Shown: piece after piece, positions 43,335 to 53,581 of the stretch
Layout of the letters: every line of letters starts with the position of its first letter
Numbering within the stretch: the first letter of the stretch is position 1
NCBI GenBank assembly: GCA_021307315.1
Contig: JAJSPD010000133.1
Coordinates: 1-64,000, forward strand
Source of the DNA: Bisporella sp. PMI_857
Taxonomy: Eukaryota; Ascomycota; Leotiomycetes; Helotiales; Helotiaceae
DNA: 64,000 bases
Reading direction: 5' to 3'
The notes under the pieces: generated by a model
The model's database searches: none
Told to the model about the DNA's origin: nothing
The model's input: the letters and a program-made list of their open reading frames with translations, nothing else
Translations under genes and position numbers: made by a program

Positions 43335-44327
43335 TTAGCGATTGTCCGACGAGAAGTGATGACAGAATACAATTCGGTAGTGGTAAGGCTGCTGATGCTT
43401 CGTGAATTGTACTGTATAGTTGAAGGTCAACTGTGCAAGCTTCTGCACATGCCTCTTTAGGCGCTGTATACTTGCCTTATTCAGTGTATAAGCACCATGT
43501 TCGACCAGATTCTGTAGCGACACTAGACCCTTTACTGACACTGGCGTCACAGGCGTTAGTAGTACGTCATTTGGATGACACGTACCCAGCTCTATTTTAT
43601 CGACCCTCGGAACAGTTGATTGAGCGGGCGGCTTCGGTGCTACTTTAAGGACTCTGTCTGGGTTAAACGGAAACAAACTACAGGCCGCCTACCCGGCCAT
43701 AATATTTCTCTTCGTGAACGCTTTTTCTTTTTCATGGCTATATAGAGAGGTGAAATGCTGCTTGCCGACCATGTTCGCACCTCCTTGAAACAGCTTTTCG
43801 GCCTCGTCGCGGTATTCGTCCTTCAATCGGGAAAATACGGTAACATTACAGGGCTGCAGTTTGTGGGGGGGGGGGGGGGGTAAAAGGGGAGGCGACACAG
43901 AATAATGCTGTCCCCAAAACAAAACTCTAAGGCTCCTAGAGCCTCGTGTGACCCCAAGTCGTCACTGACTAGCACCCGCGGCTTCTGGTTAGCCTGTTTT
44001 CTAGTTCAGGGATCAAACACGAGCTTAAGCCACCCTAAGCTGATCTTGGAGTTGGTGTGCCCAGAGTTAGAGATTGCACAGTGCTATCTAAAGGTAGAGA
44101 ATGTAGTCCAGTTACTTCGATAGGTAGTAGCTGGCCAAATAATCATAAGTGACAAGAACTTACTGTTTCCACTAATACACTCGATGGCGGTAACCGTCGT
44201 GCGCTTAACGACCGCGCTTTTATAGTTTCGCGGGTCGTTCTTATCTAAAAGAACCTTGATAAAGCTAAGCATAAATAACATGACTCTTGTCTCGTCCATG
44301 TTATAAACGTTCTCTGGGAGATTGCTC
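43335..44327 (-). pseudogene. Degenerate pogo-type (DDE_1) transposase
   Basis: Minus-strand pieces in different frames align in order with a fungal pogo-like transposase. First comes VYNMDET with KRTTVTAIECISG and MIIWPATTYRSNWTTF (44299-44084). Then HKLQPCNVTVFSRLKDEYRDEAEKLFQGGANMVGKQHFTSLYS follows in shorter pieces (43922-43689), and the C-terminus FPFNPDRVLK with LQNLVEHGAY (43676-43335). The third catalytic aspartate position reads N, and stops and frameshifts are frequent. It is a different, older family from the intact pogo element at 59.6-61.9 kb. A G14 run (43866-43879) sits in the catalytic region. Confidence 0.75.
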
Positions 44328-44362
44328 TCTGTATCTGTAGATCCACAGCGCGTGTCGTGACA
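44328..44362 (-). repeat. Fragment of LTR family D start
   Basis: Reverse complement begins TGTCACGACACGCGCTGTGG, matching the first 35 bp of 21772-21944. Abuts the pogo relic. Confidence 0.6.
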
Positions 44363-44527
44363 CTATAAATACCTCTTGACGTAGTATCCTTAAAATAACG
44401 CTTGTTCAGCCACAGGGCCGGCCCGTGCCGCGCCGCTTCTCGATCCGACATAAGATACTACGGGGAGTGATACACGTCCTCCCCCCCTTACTATACGTCC
44501 TCCCCCCTTGTCTTTTTCTCCGGTTTT

Positions 44528-44907
44528 TGTCACGATCACGATCCTATGAGCCTGATGGGGCGTAATATAGGTGCTTCAATACGAGAATACTAAACTAAGG
44601 AGGAAAGGTGTAGCTGTTGCTGTGGCATCCCTTGTCAGGAATCGGCTTACGTAAGTAGGCCAAGGAGCTAGAAATCATTTCCCCTCATTTACAGCTCAGA
44701 ACTGTAGACAATATCATCATCTGCAACGCTCATACAAGCCTGTATTTCCATCACCGTGATACCCTCACAGATCCTCTAACTGACTCCTCTTGCCTAATAA
44801 ACCCTATTTCTGACATCCCTAACATAAAGACCATGACCACGTGACCACCATAGGCGAGCTGGTAAGCGAACTAATGGGCGTCTGGTGCGATATTGAGGAC
44901 CGTGACA
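44528..44907 (+). mobile_element. LTR family D, interrupted by a copia A solo LTR
   Basis: Outer ends TGTCACGATC and GGACCGTGACA, flanked by GTTTT at 44523-44527 and 44908-44912. The nested LTR occupies 44635-44815 with its own duplication TCCCT. Without the insert the outer LTR is about 194 bp. Confidence 0.88.
44635..44815 (+). mobile_element. Solo LTR, copia family A, nested in LTR family D
   Basis: 181 bp, TGTCAGGAATCGG to TATTTCTGACA, flanked by TCCCT at 44630-44634 and 44816-44820. Closest by eye to the 4514-4696 copy. Confidence 0.93.
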
Positions 44908-44990
44908 GTTTTCTCGTGATTTTGCAAAGTATCATTTGGTTTTTTTTTAATAAAAGGTATAATTTCAACTGCTAAGTAAATAAAGTCAAT

Positions 44991-45008
44991 GGTTAGGGTT
45001 AGAGTTAG
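44991..45008 (+). repeat. Short interstitial telomere-like repeat
   Basis: GGTTAGGGTTAGAGTTAG, about two and a half TTAGGG units, 80 bp past the nested LTRs and followed by G-rich tracts. Confidence 0.5.
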
Positions 45009-46355
45009 TTTCGGGGGGGTTGGGGGGTGTCTGACCCCCCCATATTAGTATATATTTTAACAAAAAGTTGAAGCTGAAGTTGGAAGTTGAAGAAAGACAA
45101 GAGGGGGGGAGGTAGGGGGAAGGACGTGTATCATTCCCCGATACTACACCAGGAAAGCCTTGCAGGAAAGACTACGATTGATTATAGTAGTCTACGATAT
45201 TAATTCTTTCTCTTCTCTATGACCATGCCCATCTAATGCTCTCGAATTGGATTGTTCGATTCTGGCGCGATTTGGGATTCCAAGAATCCTATTTCTTAAT
45301 CAAATACTCCGAGTCCCTCCTCCAATAAATTAAGACATCCGGAGGTCGGGCGCTGTTAGAAGGCTCTGCTCTACAAATATTTCAAGCTGGGAAGGAATGA
45401 AGAAGCCATTTCGAAAAACACCAACTTCAAGGTTAGACAAGGGAGCCGAGTCCTGGCGACGTATTATGTATCGAAGAATGGACTTCAAGCTTTACAATGC
45501 TTTAATCACAAAGACTTGAAATGCAGTGCTCTCATCCATTTATTGCTACCTTAACTCCAAAACCCCAAACGTCCATCATCATTGCCCTTCCCGCCCTGCT
45601 TCCTCATCCTCCTGAAGTCAACCGATTTTACTAATAGCCGCCTCATTTTGATACCATACACTGCTCCCGAGGATAGAGCTCGAACTGTGGTCAAGACCAA
45701 CTTGATGCGACGCTGAAAACCCAATGTTTATTGCACATGAGTAGAATGGTTTTGCGTATTATAAAGCGACTACTGTCCCATTCGCACATATGATCCTGGC
45801 CACAGATAACAGTAAACGAAGATTGGCCCGTCCTTCCATTTTGCCCTTTGCACTCATGTACCACCCACAACTGCCATTGCATCATTGCAGAGCCTTCCGT
45901 ACTCCTCGATTCGTCTTCGATTCGTTCGCGCTTCTTCGATATCCGATAGACGAAGTTCCTGTACAAACCGTTGCTCTGTAATCCGTCACTTCTTGTCATC
46001 GCCCCCTCGACTGTCTCTGTTTTGGCTGCGAGTTCATCAAAGCGGCAGAGGGAGTGGCAGAGGGAGTGGTGTCGAGCTTGCACGGGAACCGCCAAAGAGT
46101 TGGCAATAGCTCTAGTCTTCGAAAGGATTGGGGGTGACCGAGTTGTTGCTCATAATGAATGGTGTATGCATTCAAGGAAGGGAGAGCGAAGGGGATTTCC
46201 CAGTATGTCGCGAGATTTGAATACAACCAGCCTGTTTGCATGAGGAGACAATCGTTGAAGCAAGTCCTTGCAGATATCTGCACTTTGCAAACACTTGCGA
46301 GAAAGGGTCGAAAGAAGAAGCATATCAAATATGAAGGCAATTGTTCAGTCTTTCC
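45009..46355. other. Stretch without a convincing gene
   Basis: Begins with G-runs and a GTTGAAG microsatellite (about 45066-45092). A minus frame of 134 codons (45691-46095) has no recognisable feature. Nothing else seen. Confidence 0.4.
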
Positions 46356-46990
46356 TTACCTTCCGGCGTGTAGTCTTGGCTCGTTGTCTCTTTGATACGC
46401 CTGAGGTTTTGCAGAGCTCCCGGCTGCTGCAACGTTGTTTGCAACGTTGTGCTCAGGTCTTTGTCGGAGTACACGTTTGGAGAGGTTCACAGAAGCTGTC
46501 ACGGTTGTGTCCTCAGCTATGCTAGGGACAGGTGGTCGTGTCCGCGGGTTTCTGCGTGAAGTTTCGCCAACAGGCGAAGGTTGGGATTCTGCTGCATCGG
46601 CAGAGATGTTTGGTTGTCGCCGAGGCCCCATTCGCCTGTTCCAAGCAGCTTTAGAAGCTTTCGGTGAGTCGACTAAACAAGGAAATTCGTTTCCTACCAG
46701 CCGATCTGGTTGCTCTCTGCCACTCAGGGTATTGTGGAAGGTTCTTTGCGCCTTAGGATCGTGATCGTGATCGTCAACTTCGATATCTGCCGGGTGCAGT
46801 GTTCGCTGCTTCCTCTTGTCCGCATCTTCCCGCAGACGGCTGAAGGATTCGTCCACTGGGAATCGTAGAGTTGCAGTAGAGTCTTCAGGTTCCGCAGTCG
46901 ATAACGCAAGACCTTTTCACTTTCAGATTCCTCGTTGCCAGTCAAAAATATTGATAGCTTGTCCGCCAATTGAAGATAGTTTTCCTTCTA
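46356..46990 (-). pseudogene. Decayed unrecognised gene
   Basis: The minus strand reads a helical segment (ADKLSIFLTGNEESESEKVL, RYRLRNLKTLLQLYDS), then loses frame near 46860. It continues in another frame with a Pro/Arg/Ser-rich region (LREDADKRKQRTLHPADIEV, NRRMGPRRQP, RNPRTRPPVPS). An in-frame TAG lies just upstream of the first segment. The pattern is a coding region broken by at least one indel and one stop. Identity unknown. Confidence 0.4.
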
Positions 46991-47196
46991 CCGCTGAAAT
47001 TCCAACGCTCGTTGATCATTCTCAGTCAACACCGGTGTATATCCTCCTGCGCCTGAGCCGACCGGCGTGGCTACTAACTAATCTTGGACAAAAAATAAAA
47101 TTGCCGAGTCCAACTACCATTGTAACAGCCAAGGTCGGTTAGGAACGGTTACAGACTGTAAGTGAACCATCAGAATAACGAAGGCTAGCCGACAGC

Positions 47197-47427
47197 TGTC
47201 ACGGCCTGGCCCTATCTCGCTTAGAGCCCCTAGGTCTCGGCCCTGGCACCACAAGCCTCGCTTACACTGGCCCCTGGCCAGTCTCCTGTATATAAAGCGC
47301 CGCTTTCCTTCCTTTCTTCTATCTGTGGCTTGTTCTCTTTGCTACAACAATTGATACCCGTTCATGTCTTTGAGTCCTTCTCCCTGAGATCGACGGATCG
47401 ATATCCCTCTTCGCCTTGAGTTATTAA
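47197..47427 (+). mobile_element. LTR family B copy
   Basis: Starts TGTCACGGCCTGGCCC, has TCCTGTATATAAAGCGCCGC and the GATCGACGGATCGATATCCC block, and ends CTTGAGTTATTA directly against a palindrome copy. No target duplication identified. Confidence 0.8.
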
Positions 47428-47435
47428 GATTGAGG

Positions 47436-47499
47436 TACCACTCCACTTGCAGCGACGCCGCGTACTTGATACGTGGTTGCTGTTAAGTAGAGTGTGGTA
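47436..47499. repeat. 64-bp palindrome, copy 3 (inverted relative to copy 1)
   Basis: Starts TACCACTCCACTTGCAGC and ends GTAGAGTGTGGTA. Its reverse complement aligns along its length with 4133-4196, and a further ~40 bp of flank (TTCATGATTGTTGCTACTACTAC) is shared. Confidence 0.75.
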
Positions 47500-47728
47500 A
47501 ATTGTTCATGATTGTTGCTACTACTACAGTAGAAGGCGAATTGAGTGTCGCTAATATTTTATAGATAACTTTTTTAAGGGAGCTGCGGGGTAAGCCTGTG
47601 GCATGGGTGGCTTGTACACAGAGGTACCACCAACCTTAAAAAAAGGTAGAAATTGGCTGACCCCACATTTCTTCTTCAATCTACTTTTCCACCCAGAGTC
47701 AGCGTGTCATCCACAATTATGGCGCCGC
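47500..47728. other. Repeat-derived spacer
   Basis: The first ~40 bp continue the family E similarity. The rest is not recognised. Confidence 0.35.
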
Positions 47729-47832
47729 TGTCACGATCACGGTCCTATGAGCCTGGAAGGGCGATATATAGGCGCTTCACTACGAGATACTAAACTAAGG
47801 AGGAAAGGTGTAGCAACTGTAGCACCCCTCAT
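47729..47832 (+). repeat. 5' part of an LTR family D copy
   Basis: TGTCACGATCACGGTCCTAT and the following ~100 bp match 44528-44634, up to the point where a copia A LTR begins. Confidence 0.8.
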
Positions 47833-49383
47833 TGTCAGGAATCGGCTTACGTAAGAAGGCCAAGGAGCTAGAAAATCCCTGTCACACACATATTTACAGC
47901 TTAGAACCGTAGATAATATCATCACCTGTAGCGCTCCTACAAGCCTGTATTCTATCGCTGTGATACCCATACAGATCCTTCAATTGATTCCCTACCTAAT
48001 AGATCCTATTCCTTACAGGTTAGAGCTCGGCCAGCATGTCTACCGCTCCAAACGCAACCTCCACAAACCCCTTTGTCGACGCCGAGTTCTACAACCCCAA
48101 GTACGGTAGAATTCGTATTCCCAATGGCAACACGTACCCCGAATGGCCTAAAACATGCAAAATAGCCCTTATAATAGCTAGAGCTTGGGGGATTGTTCAA
48201 GGGGAAGAAGAAGAGCCTGCACCGGCCAGAGCTACTTTATATAAGACTTATTAAACTCGTCGCTACAAAGCCTTTCAGCTAATAAGAAGCTCTGTGGATT
48301 CTTCTATATAAATCGAATTGAACCATTCGCAGATCAAAGTGATCCTCACGGCATGTAGGAAGAACTGCAGAAAGAGAATCGCGTTAAGGATCGACAATAT
48401 TAAGATAATCTGCTAGAACAGTTCCACAACGAGAAGTGTGACCTTAAAACAGAGAACCTTCGATCTCACGTTCAAAAGATTGAACGGTATCGCACTCAAT
48501 TAGCTTCTACAGACAATAAAATCACCGACACTTAACTTACGACAAGAATCCTTCAATCCTTTCCTAAAAACGCAAACTGGAAGCAAGCTAGATTTCTCGT
48601 GAATCAGAAACAGCTAACCCCAGAAAAATTGCTTTCAGGAACTATAATTGTGCTAGAGGCGTATGAGAACGTTGCTTAAGAGCAACTTACCGAAGCAACT
48701 GCATCGCTTGCTCGAGGAACTACAAAAGGTAGAAGCCGTGAAGGGGATCTCGAGGAAGAGGGAATCGAAGCCGAGAAAAAGGCCGCCGCAGTGATCGCAG
48801 TGACCGTGGCGAAAGAGAATCATCTGAAACACTTGCTGGGAAAGTAAGGAAAGATCAGTGCTTATTCTGTAAAAAGAAAGGTCATTTCCAAGCGAAGTGC
48901 TATAAGTACAAAAAGGCTAGAGATCAACTTCTCAAGAAGAACAATAATAAAAAAGATCAGGCCAACCAAATGGAGCACATTTGCGCTTGCGTTCATGACT
49001 TTAACAGTGATAGTGATAACCTAATTCACGAGCAAATTTACGTCACCAACCCAGGCCCAGGTTGAGTAATAGACTCCGGCGCTACAAGGCATTTCTCAAA
49101 CAGTATCGACGAGTTTCATTCTATTAAACGCTGGCAAACACCGAAGCTAGTCAGAATCGTTGATAGATCTACAATAAAGGCTATTGGCTATGGACAAGTC
49201 AGTATAGAATCAACAAAAGAAACAGTACACTTATCAGACGTGTAGTACACCCCAAAGCTTAAAAGAAAGCTAATATCGCCTTCCACGTTGAATAAAAAAG
49301 GAATCACAGTAAGGCTTGTGAATCGCAAAACAGAAGTCTACATAGAGCACAACGGCAGAGTAATATTCATGAGGGAGTGTATC
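47833..49383 (+). mobile_element. Truncated, stop-riddled copia (family A) retrotransposon
   Basis: The 5' LTR (47833-48017, 185 bp) is followed by a weakened primer-binding site (GGTTAGAGCTCGGCC) and a gag start at 48036 (KYGRIRIPNGNTYPEWPKTCK). Later pieces are a CCHC zinc knuckle (CLFCKKKGHFQAKCYKYKK, about 48859-48915) and the copia aspartic protease motif VIDSGATRHFS (about 49067). Pol is cut off near 49383, where a family C LTR begins. There is no 3' LTR, integrase or RT. Frequent TAG, TAA and TGA codons sit where CAG, CAA and TGG are expected, as RIP would produce. Confidence 0.85.
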
Positions 49384-49617
49384 TGTTTGTATCACTTTCT
49401 GTGATACTTCGTATTAATGACTTGCAATTTCTTAAGTCGGTTACCCACGGGGCAAGTAGCACCGCCATCTCAGCGCAGTGCTATTATGCTCGTTATGGGT
49501 GGTTGACTTGGTCTTGTTCGTAGTTCTAAGTTCTAATCTATGTACAAAAGCTATAATCATCCATGTGGTCCGTGCGTCACGGGGTGTGCTATTCACTCAT
49601 ACCAACAAACAACTTTA
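49384..49617 (+). mobile_element. LTR family C copy
   Basis: 234 bp, TGTTTGTATCAC to CATACCAACA, matching 8514-8748 in full. Flanking pentamers differ (GTATC/AACAA), so the insertion was followed by rearrangement or is part of a truncated element. It replaces the 3' part of the adjacent copia. Confidence 0.82.
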
Positions 49618-50820
49618 TTAATATAATGTTTTATTGCTTCGATTAGCTTGTATTTTTAGTTCGTTGCATTCCTGCGCCTGGCTACCACCCACCGTAAAAC
49701 TATAGACCGCTTCTTGCTTTATACATAAATCGCCTTTGCATTTAATTCACTTCTAGCCCAGACACCAAAGTTGGTATTCTATTCCGAGAAGTAACTATAG
49801 GATAATTAGTACTTTATAACTTTAAAAATGAGTTACTTACATCCAATAGTATCCTTTTCAAGGTCAACCACCATTCTGACACCTCTTAAAAAGCCTGCCC
49901 CAAGGAAAATCCCATCATCATTGCAATCTAGCAGCAGGCTAATACAGCTCGCCCATCCTTCTACCCCGTCTTTATCTCTAGCAGAATAAGCCCATGGTGA
50001 AATGCTTACTTCGATTCCACCAAGGTTAAGTACCAAATCCGGCAGTGTATGTCTTTTATTACAGTCGAAAAACTTGAAAGGATTAAATCCAATATCTTTT
50101 ATATCCATCAGAATGTCCATATAATCAACGATTTGTCCTGGAAGAAATAGCCACATCCATTCCGGTTCGATCATTGCGACACTATTATTCTTTAACGTAA
50201 CGTTGAGCAATGATTGATCAGCAACATGAACAGCAACAGCTTCTACGGTATAACCGATATGGTCGCCGAATATCCAACCTTCGAGGGGTCGGTTAGCAAG
50301 AGGCATCATCTCGACTTGTTCGCTATTCCTAGAACCACCAAGAATCAGCTCCCCGAGCTGTTCTTCGCCAGTAGCGAACTCGTGAGGTATAGACAATTCA
50401 AATACGGGATAGGCAATAAGGCCACGTTCCCACATATCTAACACCAGATTCTTGTTGCCAGATGCGGAATCTCCAGTATTACAACCCAACCCAAGTACAC
50501 CATCGTAAGCTACTCCATCAGTATTGAAACCGTCGCCATCTAGCAGCTCGGCCTCAATGAAAGGCTGCGAAGGTACAAACGGTTCCGGGAAGTGTTCGTC
50601 ACGTGATCTACCCACATATTATGTGGTGTCAGGAATCGGCTTACGTAATAGGCCAAGGAACTAGAAATCTCTTCATGTCTACAGCGTAGATATGACGATA
50701 TATACATACACACAATACAAGCACTCAACAACCCATATTCTATCGACGTGATACCATTTACTATTGAATATTCTTGACAGGTTATGAGCCCGGCCTAGCG
50801 CACTACATACAACCGCCAGC

Positions 50821-51720
50821 ATGTCTACGCAGAACGAATACTACACCTGCAAGTGGGGACGTGTCCTTATCCTCAACGGCGACAACTACACTCAGTTCTC
50901 TCAAACCTGCAAAGCAGCTCTGATTTCTTCGAATACCTGGCCGATCGTTAATGGCACAAGACGTAGGGCTGGGAATGCGCAATCTCTTAAGGAATGGGAC
51001 GAACTTAATGCTCGCGGAGCAATGATCATTTTCAACTCGGTTTCTACGAATCTGCAGACTTCACTCGGTGTCGAGATGGATACACAAAATACAGTGGCAA
51101 TGTGGACAAAGCTGTCAGCATACGACCGTACGACTGATAGCGTATTTGCTGGCAACTTGAAAGCACAGTTCTATGCCGAAGCCTTCAAACCAGAAAGCGA
51201 GAGCCTTCGCACGTTCGTTTTACGACTTGAAACAATACAGGCTCAACTCTCGAATACGACTTTTGCTTTGTCTGAGAGAGACATGATCGATCGAATTCTG
51301 CAAGCTATACCTAGCACACCTCAGTGGCAAGGTCAGCGACAGTTCTGCTATCGCGAAAACCTTAATTTGGCACAAACCATCAACTCGTTGCAGTCACTCG
51401 AATCTCCGAACCTTTCAGTCGAACCGACTGTTACAGCATCAGCTTCTGTAGCTCGTACGAAGAGCTATAAAAAGAACAAGGACAACAATACAAATATACG
51501 AAATGAAAAATGCTTCTTTTGTGGGAAAAAGGGGCACTTGCAAGTTAACTGTTTTTACTACAAAAAGTATCAGCGACGTACTATACAGCGCGAGTCTGAT
51601 AGCGAAGATTCCGACGAAAAAGAAGAAAGGCCAAAGAAAAGAAAGCGTACGGAGCATGCAAGCGTTACTGTTGCAGCTGTACATCGTAAGATCGATGGAG
51701 TAGATCATTTTTACGCTTAG
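50821..51720 (+). CDS. gag: Copia-type Gag (capsid/nucleocapsid)
   Basis: 299 aa from the ATG at 50821. The N-terminal region (residues 5-200) has the retrotransposon Gag pattern of the UBN2/DUF4219 type (VLILNGDNYTQFSQTCKAAL; ERDMIDRILQAIPSTPQW). The C-terminal region has a CCHC zinc knuckle (CFFCGKKGHLQVNC, about residue 233), followed by a Lys/Glu-rich acidic-basic tail with an NLS-like KKRKR. It ends in a single stop before non-coding tandem repeats, so it is a complete frame rather than a truncated Gag-Pol. It would package element RNA into virus-like particles. Intact, unlike the homologous relic at 48036. Confidence 0.92.
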   Translation: MSTQNEYYTCKWGRVLILNGDNYTQFSQTCKAALISSNTWPIVNGTRRRAGNAQSLKEWDELNARGAMIIFNSVSTNLQTSLGVEMDTQNTVAMWTKLSAYDRTTDSVFAGNLKAQFYAEAFKPESESLRTFVLRLETIQAQLSNTTFALSERDMIDRILQAIPSTPQWQGQRQFCYRENLNLAQTINSLQSLESPNLSVEPTVTASASVARTKSYKKNKDNNTNIRNEKCFFCGKKGHLQVNCFYYKKYQRRTIQRESDSEDSDEKEERPKKRKRTEHASVTVAAVHRKIDGVDHFYA

Positions 51721-51724
51721 ATCG

Positions 51725-51945
51725 TTGTTGTTCCTGTAAGCCAAGCAGAGTTATACAGAAGAGCAGCAGTGCTTTGTACTAGAAATTGTTGTTCCTGTAA
51801 GCCAAGCAGAGTTATACAGAAGAGCAGAAGTGCTTGATACTTATTGTTGTTCCTGTAAACCAAGCAGAGTTATACAGAAGAGCAGGAGTGCTTTATACTT
51901 AAAATTGTTGACTTCCTGCAAGCTTTACAAAGCTATACAAAGATT
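51725..51945 (+). repeat. ~60-bp tandem repeats downstream of gag
   Basis: Three near-identical units (TTGTTGTTCCTGTAAGCCAA..AGAGTTATACAGAAGAGCAG) plus a diverged fourth. They lie where pol would begin and may be the product of the deletion that removed pol. Confidence 0.85.
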
Positions 51946-52525
51946 GTGAAAGATGCTGAGAATTTAAAAGAGCTAAGTTCAAACCCTCAGATCAAATACA
52001 AAGCTGACACTCGTCGAACCACAGTATCAATACATGTACGAAAGCAAGGCACTCTTGTACTACAATACAAATGAGGTCTCAAGGACTAGTTTGTAGGGTT
52101 GCTGAACTCCTCCTAAATGGGGGAGACGTAAGTGCCTCGAGTCAGAAAAGCTGTTCTCGATGTAGGAGTTAACGAGGCCTAGCTAGTTGGAGTACCTAAA
52201 GATGGAATTGGTGCCAAAGGATCAAAAGGATCAAAACACCATGATTCTATATACTATTGAGAAGTGGAGATATTACGACGCCTGGGGGAGTGTCAGGAAT
52301 CGGCTTACGTAATAGGCCAAGGAACTAGAAATCTCTTCATGTCTACAGCGTAGATATGACGATATATACATACACACAATACAAGCACTCAACAACCCAT
52401 ATTCTATCGACGTGATACCATTTACTATTGAATATTCTTGACATGTGGGGTTTTTACCCCTCCAACTACGGTTCAGCCCACACACACACTTTTTTTTTTA
52501 ATTGATTGCGATTCCTCATATTATT

Positions 52526-53581
52526 ATGGGCTACGTACGCAAAACCAGCCGTGTAGAGCTCTCCCCTACTCTAAGAGCACGTATTTGGGAGCGATACGAT
52601 TGTACAAAGAACGTTTCGGCTGTTGCGGCGCATTTCAAGCAACCCTACTCTACTGTGAGCTCTCTTATCAACCGTCTCAAGAAGCAAAGCACACTCGATT
52701 TTCATTCGAAGCCACGGTCCGGAGCACCTAAAGCGACCAGTAATCGACAAGATAGAGCTTTGGTACGCTACGCAGTAGCTAATCCAAGGTGCTCTCTTAA
52801 GCTTTTAGCTACCCCTTCTAAGTCTGGCGTTCGACTTGGCCGAAATACTGTTCGACAAATCTTGAAAGAGCATGGAAAGTCAAAAAGAGTTCCGCGCAAA
52901 AAGCCTTGGCTTCGGCCAGAAAATATAACAAAAAGGCTTTCATGGACAAGAGTAGAAAGGAAGAAGAAAAGAAACTGGCGGACTGTATGCTGGTCGGACG
53001 AAGCTACATTTTATGTCGGAGAATCAAATAATATCTTTTACGTTACACGCGGGCCAAATGAGGAATGGCTAGGCAAGAATTTGAAGCCTACGTTTAAGAG
53101 TGGCCGGACGGCAATTGGAGTGTGGACTTGTTTTTGTGGAGAAGAAATGGGGCCTCTTGTTATTCTTCCTCAAGGAGGAACTATGACTGCGAAGCGTTAT
53201 ATCGACGTTCTAAAGAAGCACTTCATTCCATTCTACCGACGAATGAGAGCAAAGTACGGGCCATCAGTTGTTATTCAAGAAGACAATGCGCCATGGCACA
53301 AGGCAAAGACTGTTCGAGCTTTCTTGACTAAACAAAAAGTCAAAATCCTTTCGTGGCCGCCACAATCTCCAGATCTGACACCAATTGAAAATTTATGGAA
53401 GCAAATCAAAGGAAGAATCGGGAATAGAAAGCACAGAGCAAAAAACGTAGCTGAAATGGAGCAAGCGTTGCACGAAATATGGCCACAAATTATGCCGAAA
53501 AGTCTACTTACTCTTTGTGATAGTATGCCGCGTCGATTAGATGCAGTAATCAAAAACAAGGGTGGTTCAACAAAGTACTGA
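52526..53581 (+). CDS. Tc1/mariner transposase (intact)
   Basis: 351 aa from the ATG at 52526. N-terminal paired-type helix-turn-helix DNA-binding region (residues 12-120, RARIWERYDCTKNVSAVAAHF then GRNTVRQILKEHG). The catalytic DDE triad is Asp158 (CWSDEATF), Asp253 (QEDNAPWH) and Glu288 (PDLTPIENLW), giving DD34E spacing typical of Tc1-like elements. No stops or frameshifts. The 5' end is only about 80 bp from the copia 3' LTR, so the element's own promoter region is displaced. It catalyses cut-and-paste transposition at TA sites. Confidence 0.95.
   Translation: MGYVRKTSRVELSPTLRARIWERYDCTKNVSAVAAHFKQPYSTVSSLINRLKKQSTLDFHSKPRSGAPKATSNRQDRALVRYAVANPRCSLKLLATPSKSGVRLGRNTVRQILKEHGKSKRVPRKKPWLRPENITKRLSWTRVERKKKRNWRTVCWSDEATFYVGESNNIFYVTRGPNEEWLGKNLKPTFKSGRTAIGVWTCFCGEEMGPLVILPQGGTMTAKRYIDVLKKHFIPFYRRMRAKYGPSVVIQEDNAPWHKAKTVRAFLTKQKVKILSWPPQSPDLTPIENLWKQIKGRIGNRKHRAKNVAEMEQALHEIWPQIMPKSLLTLCDSMPRRLDAVIKNKGGSTKY

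Larger units (their letters stand above)
50627..52443 (+). mobile_element. Gag-only copia (family A) retrotransposon with identical LTRs
   Basis: LTRs at 50627-50779 and 52291-52443 (153 bp each) are identical by eye, and the target duplication TGTGG lies at 50622-50626 and 52444-52448. Right after the 5' LTR comes GGTTATGAGCCCGGCC, complementary to the anticodon-arm region of initiator tRNA-Met, the copia-type half-tRNA primer site. CCTGGGGGAG before the 3' LTR is a polypurine tract. The internal 1.5 kb encodes gag only. There is no protease, integrase or RT, so mobility would need enzymes from another copia. Confidence 0.93.

Noticed and set aside
45691..46095. 134-codon minus frame
   Set aside because: No recognisable motif, overlapping frames in other phases, no splice or start support.
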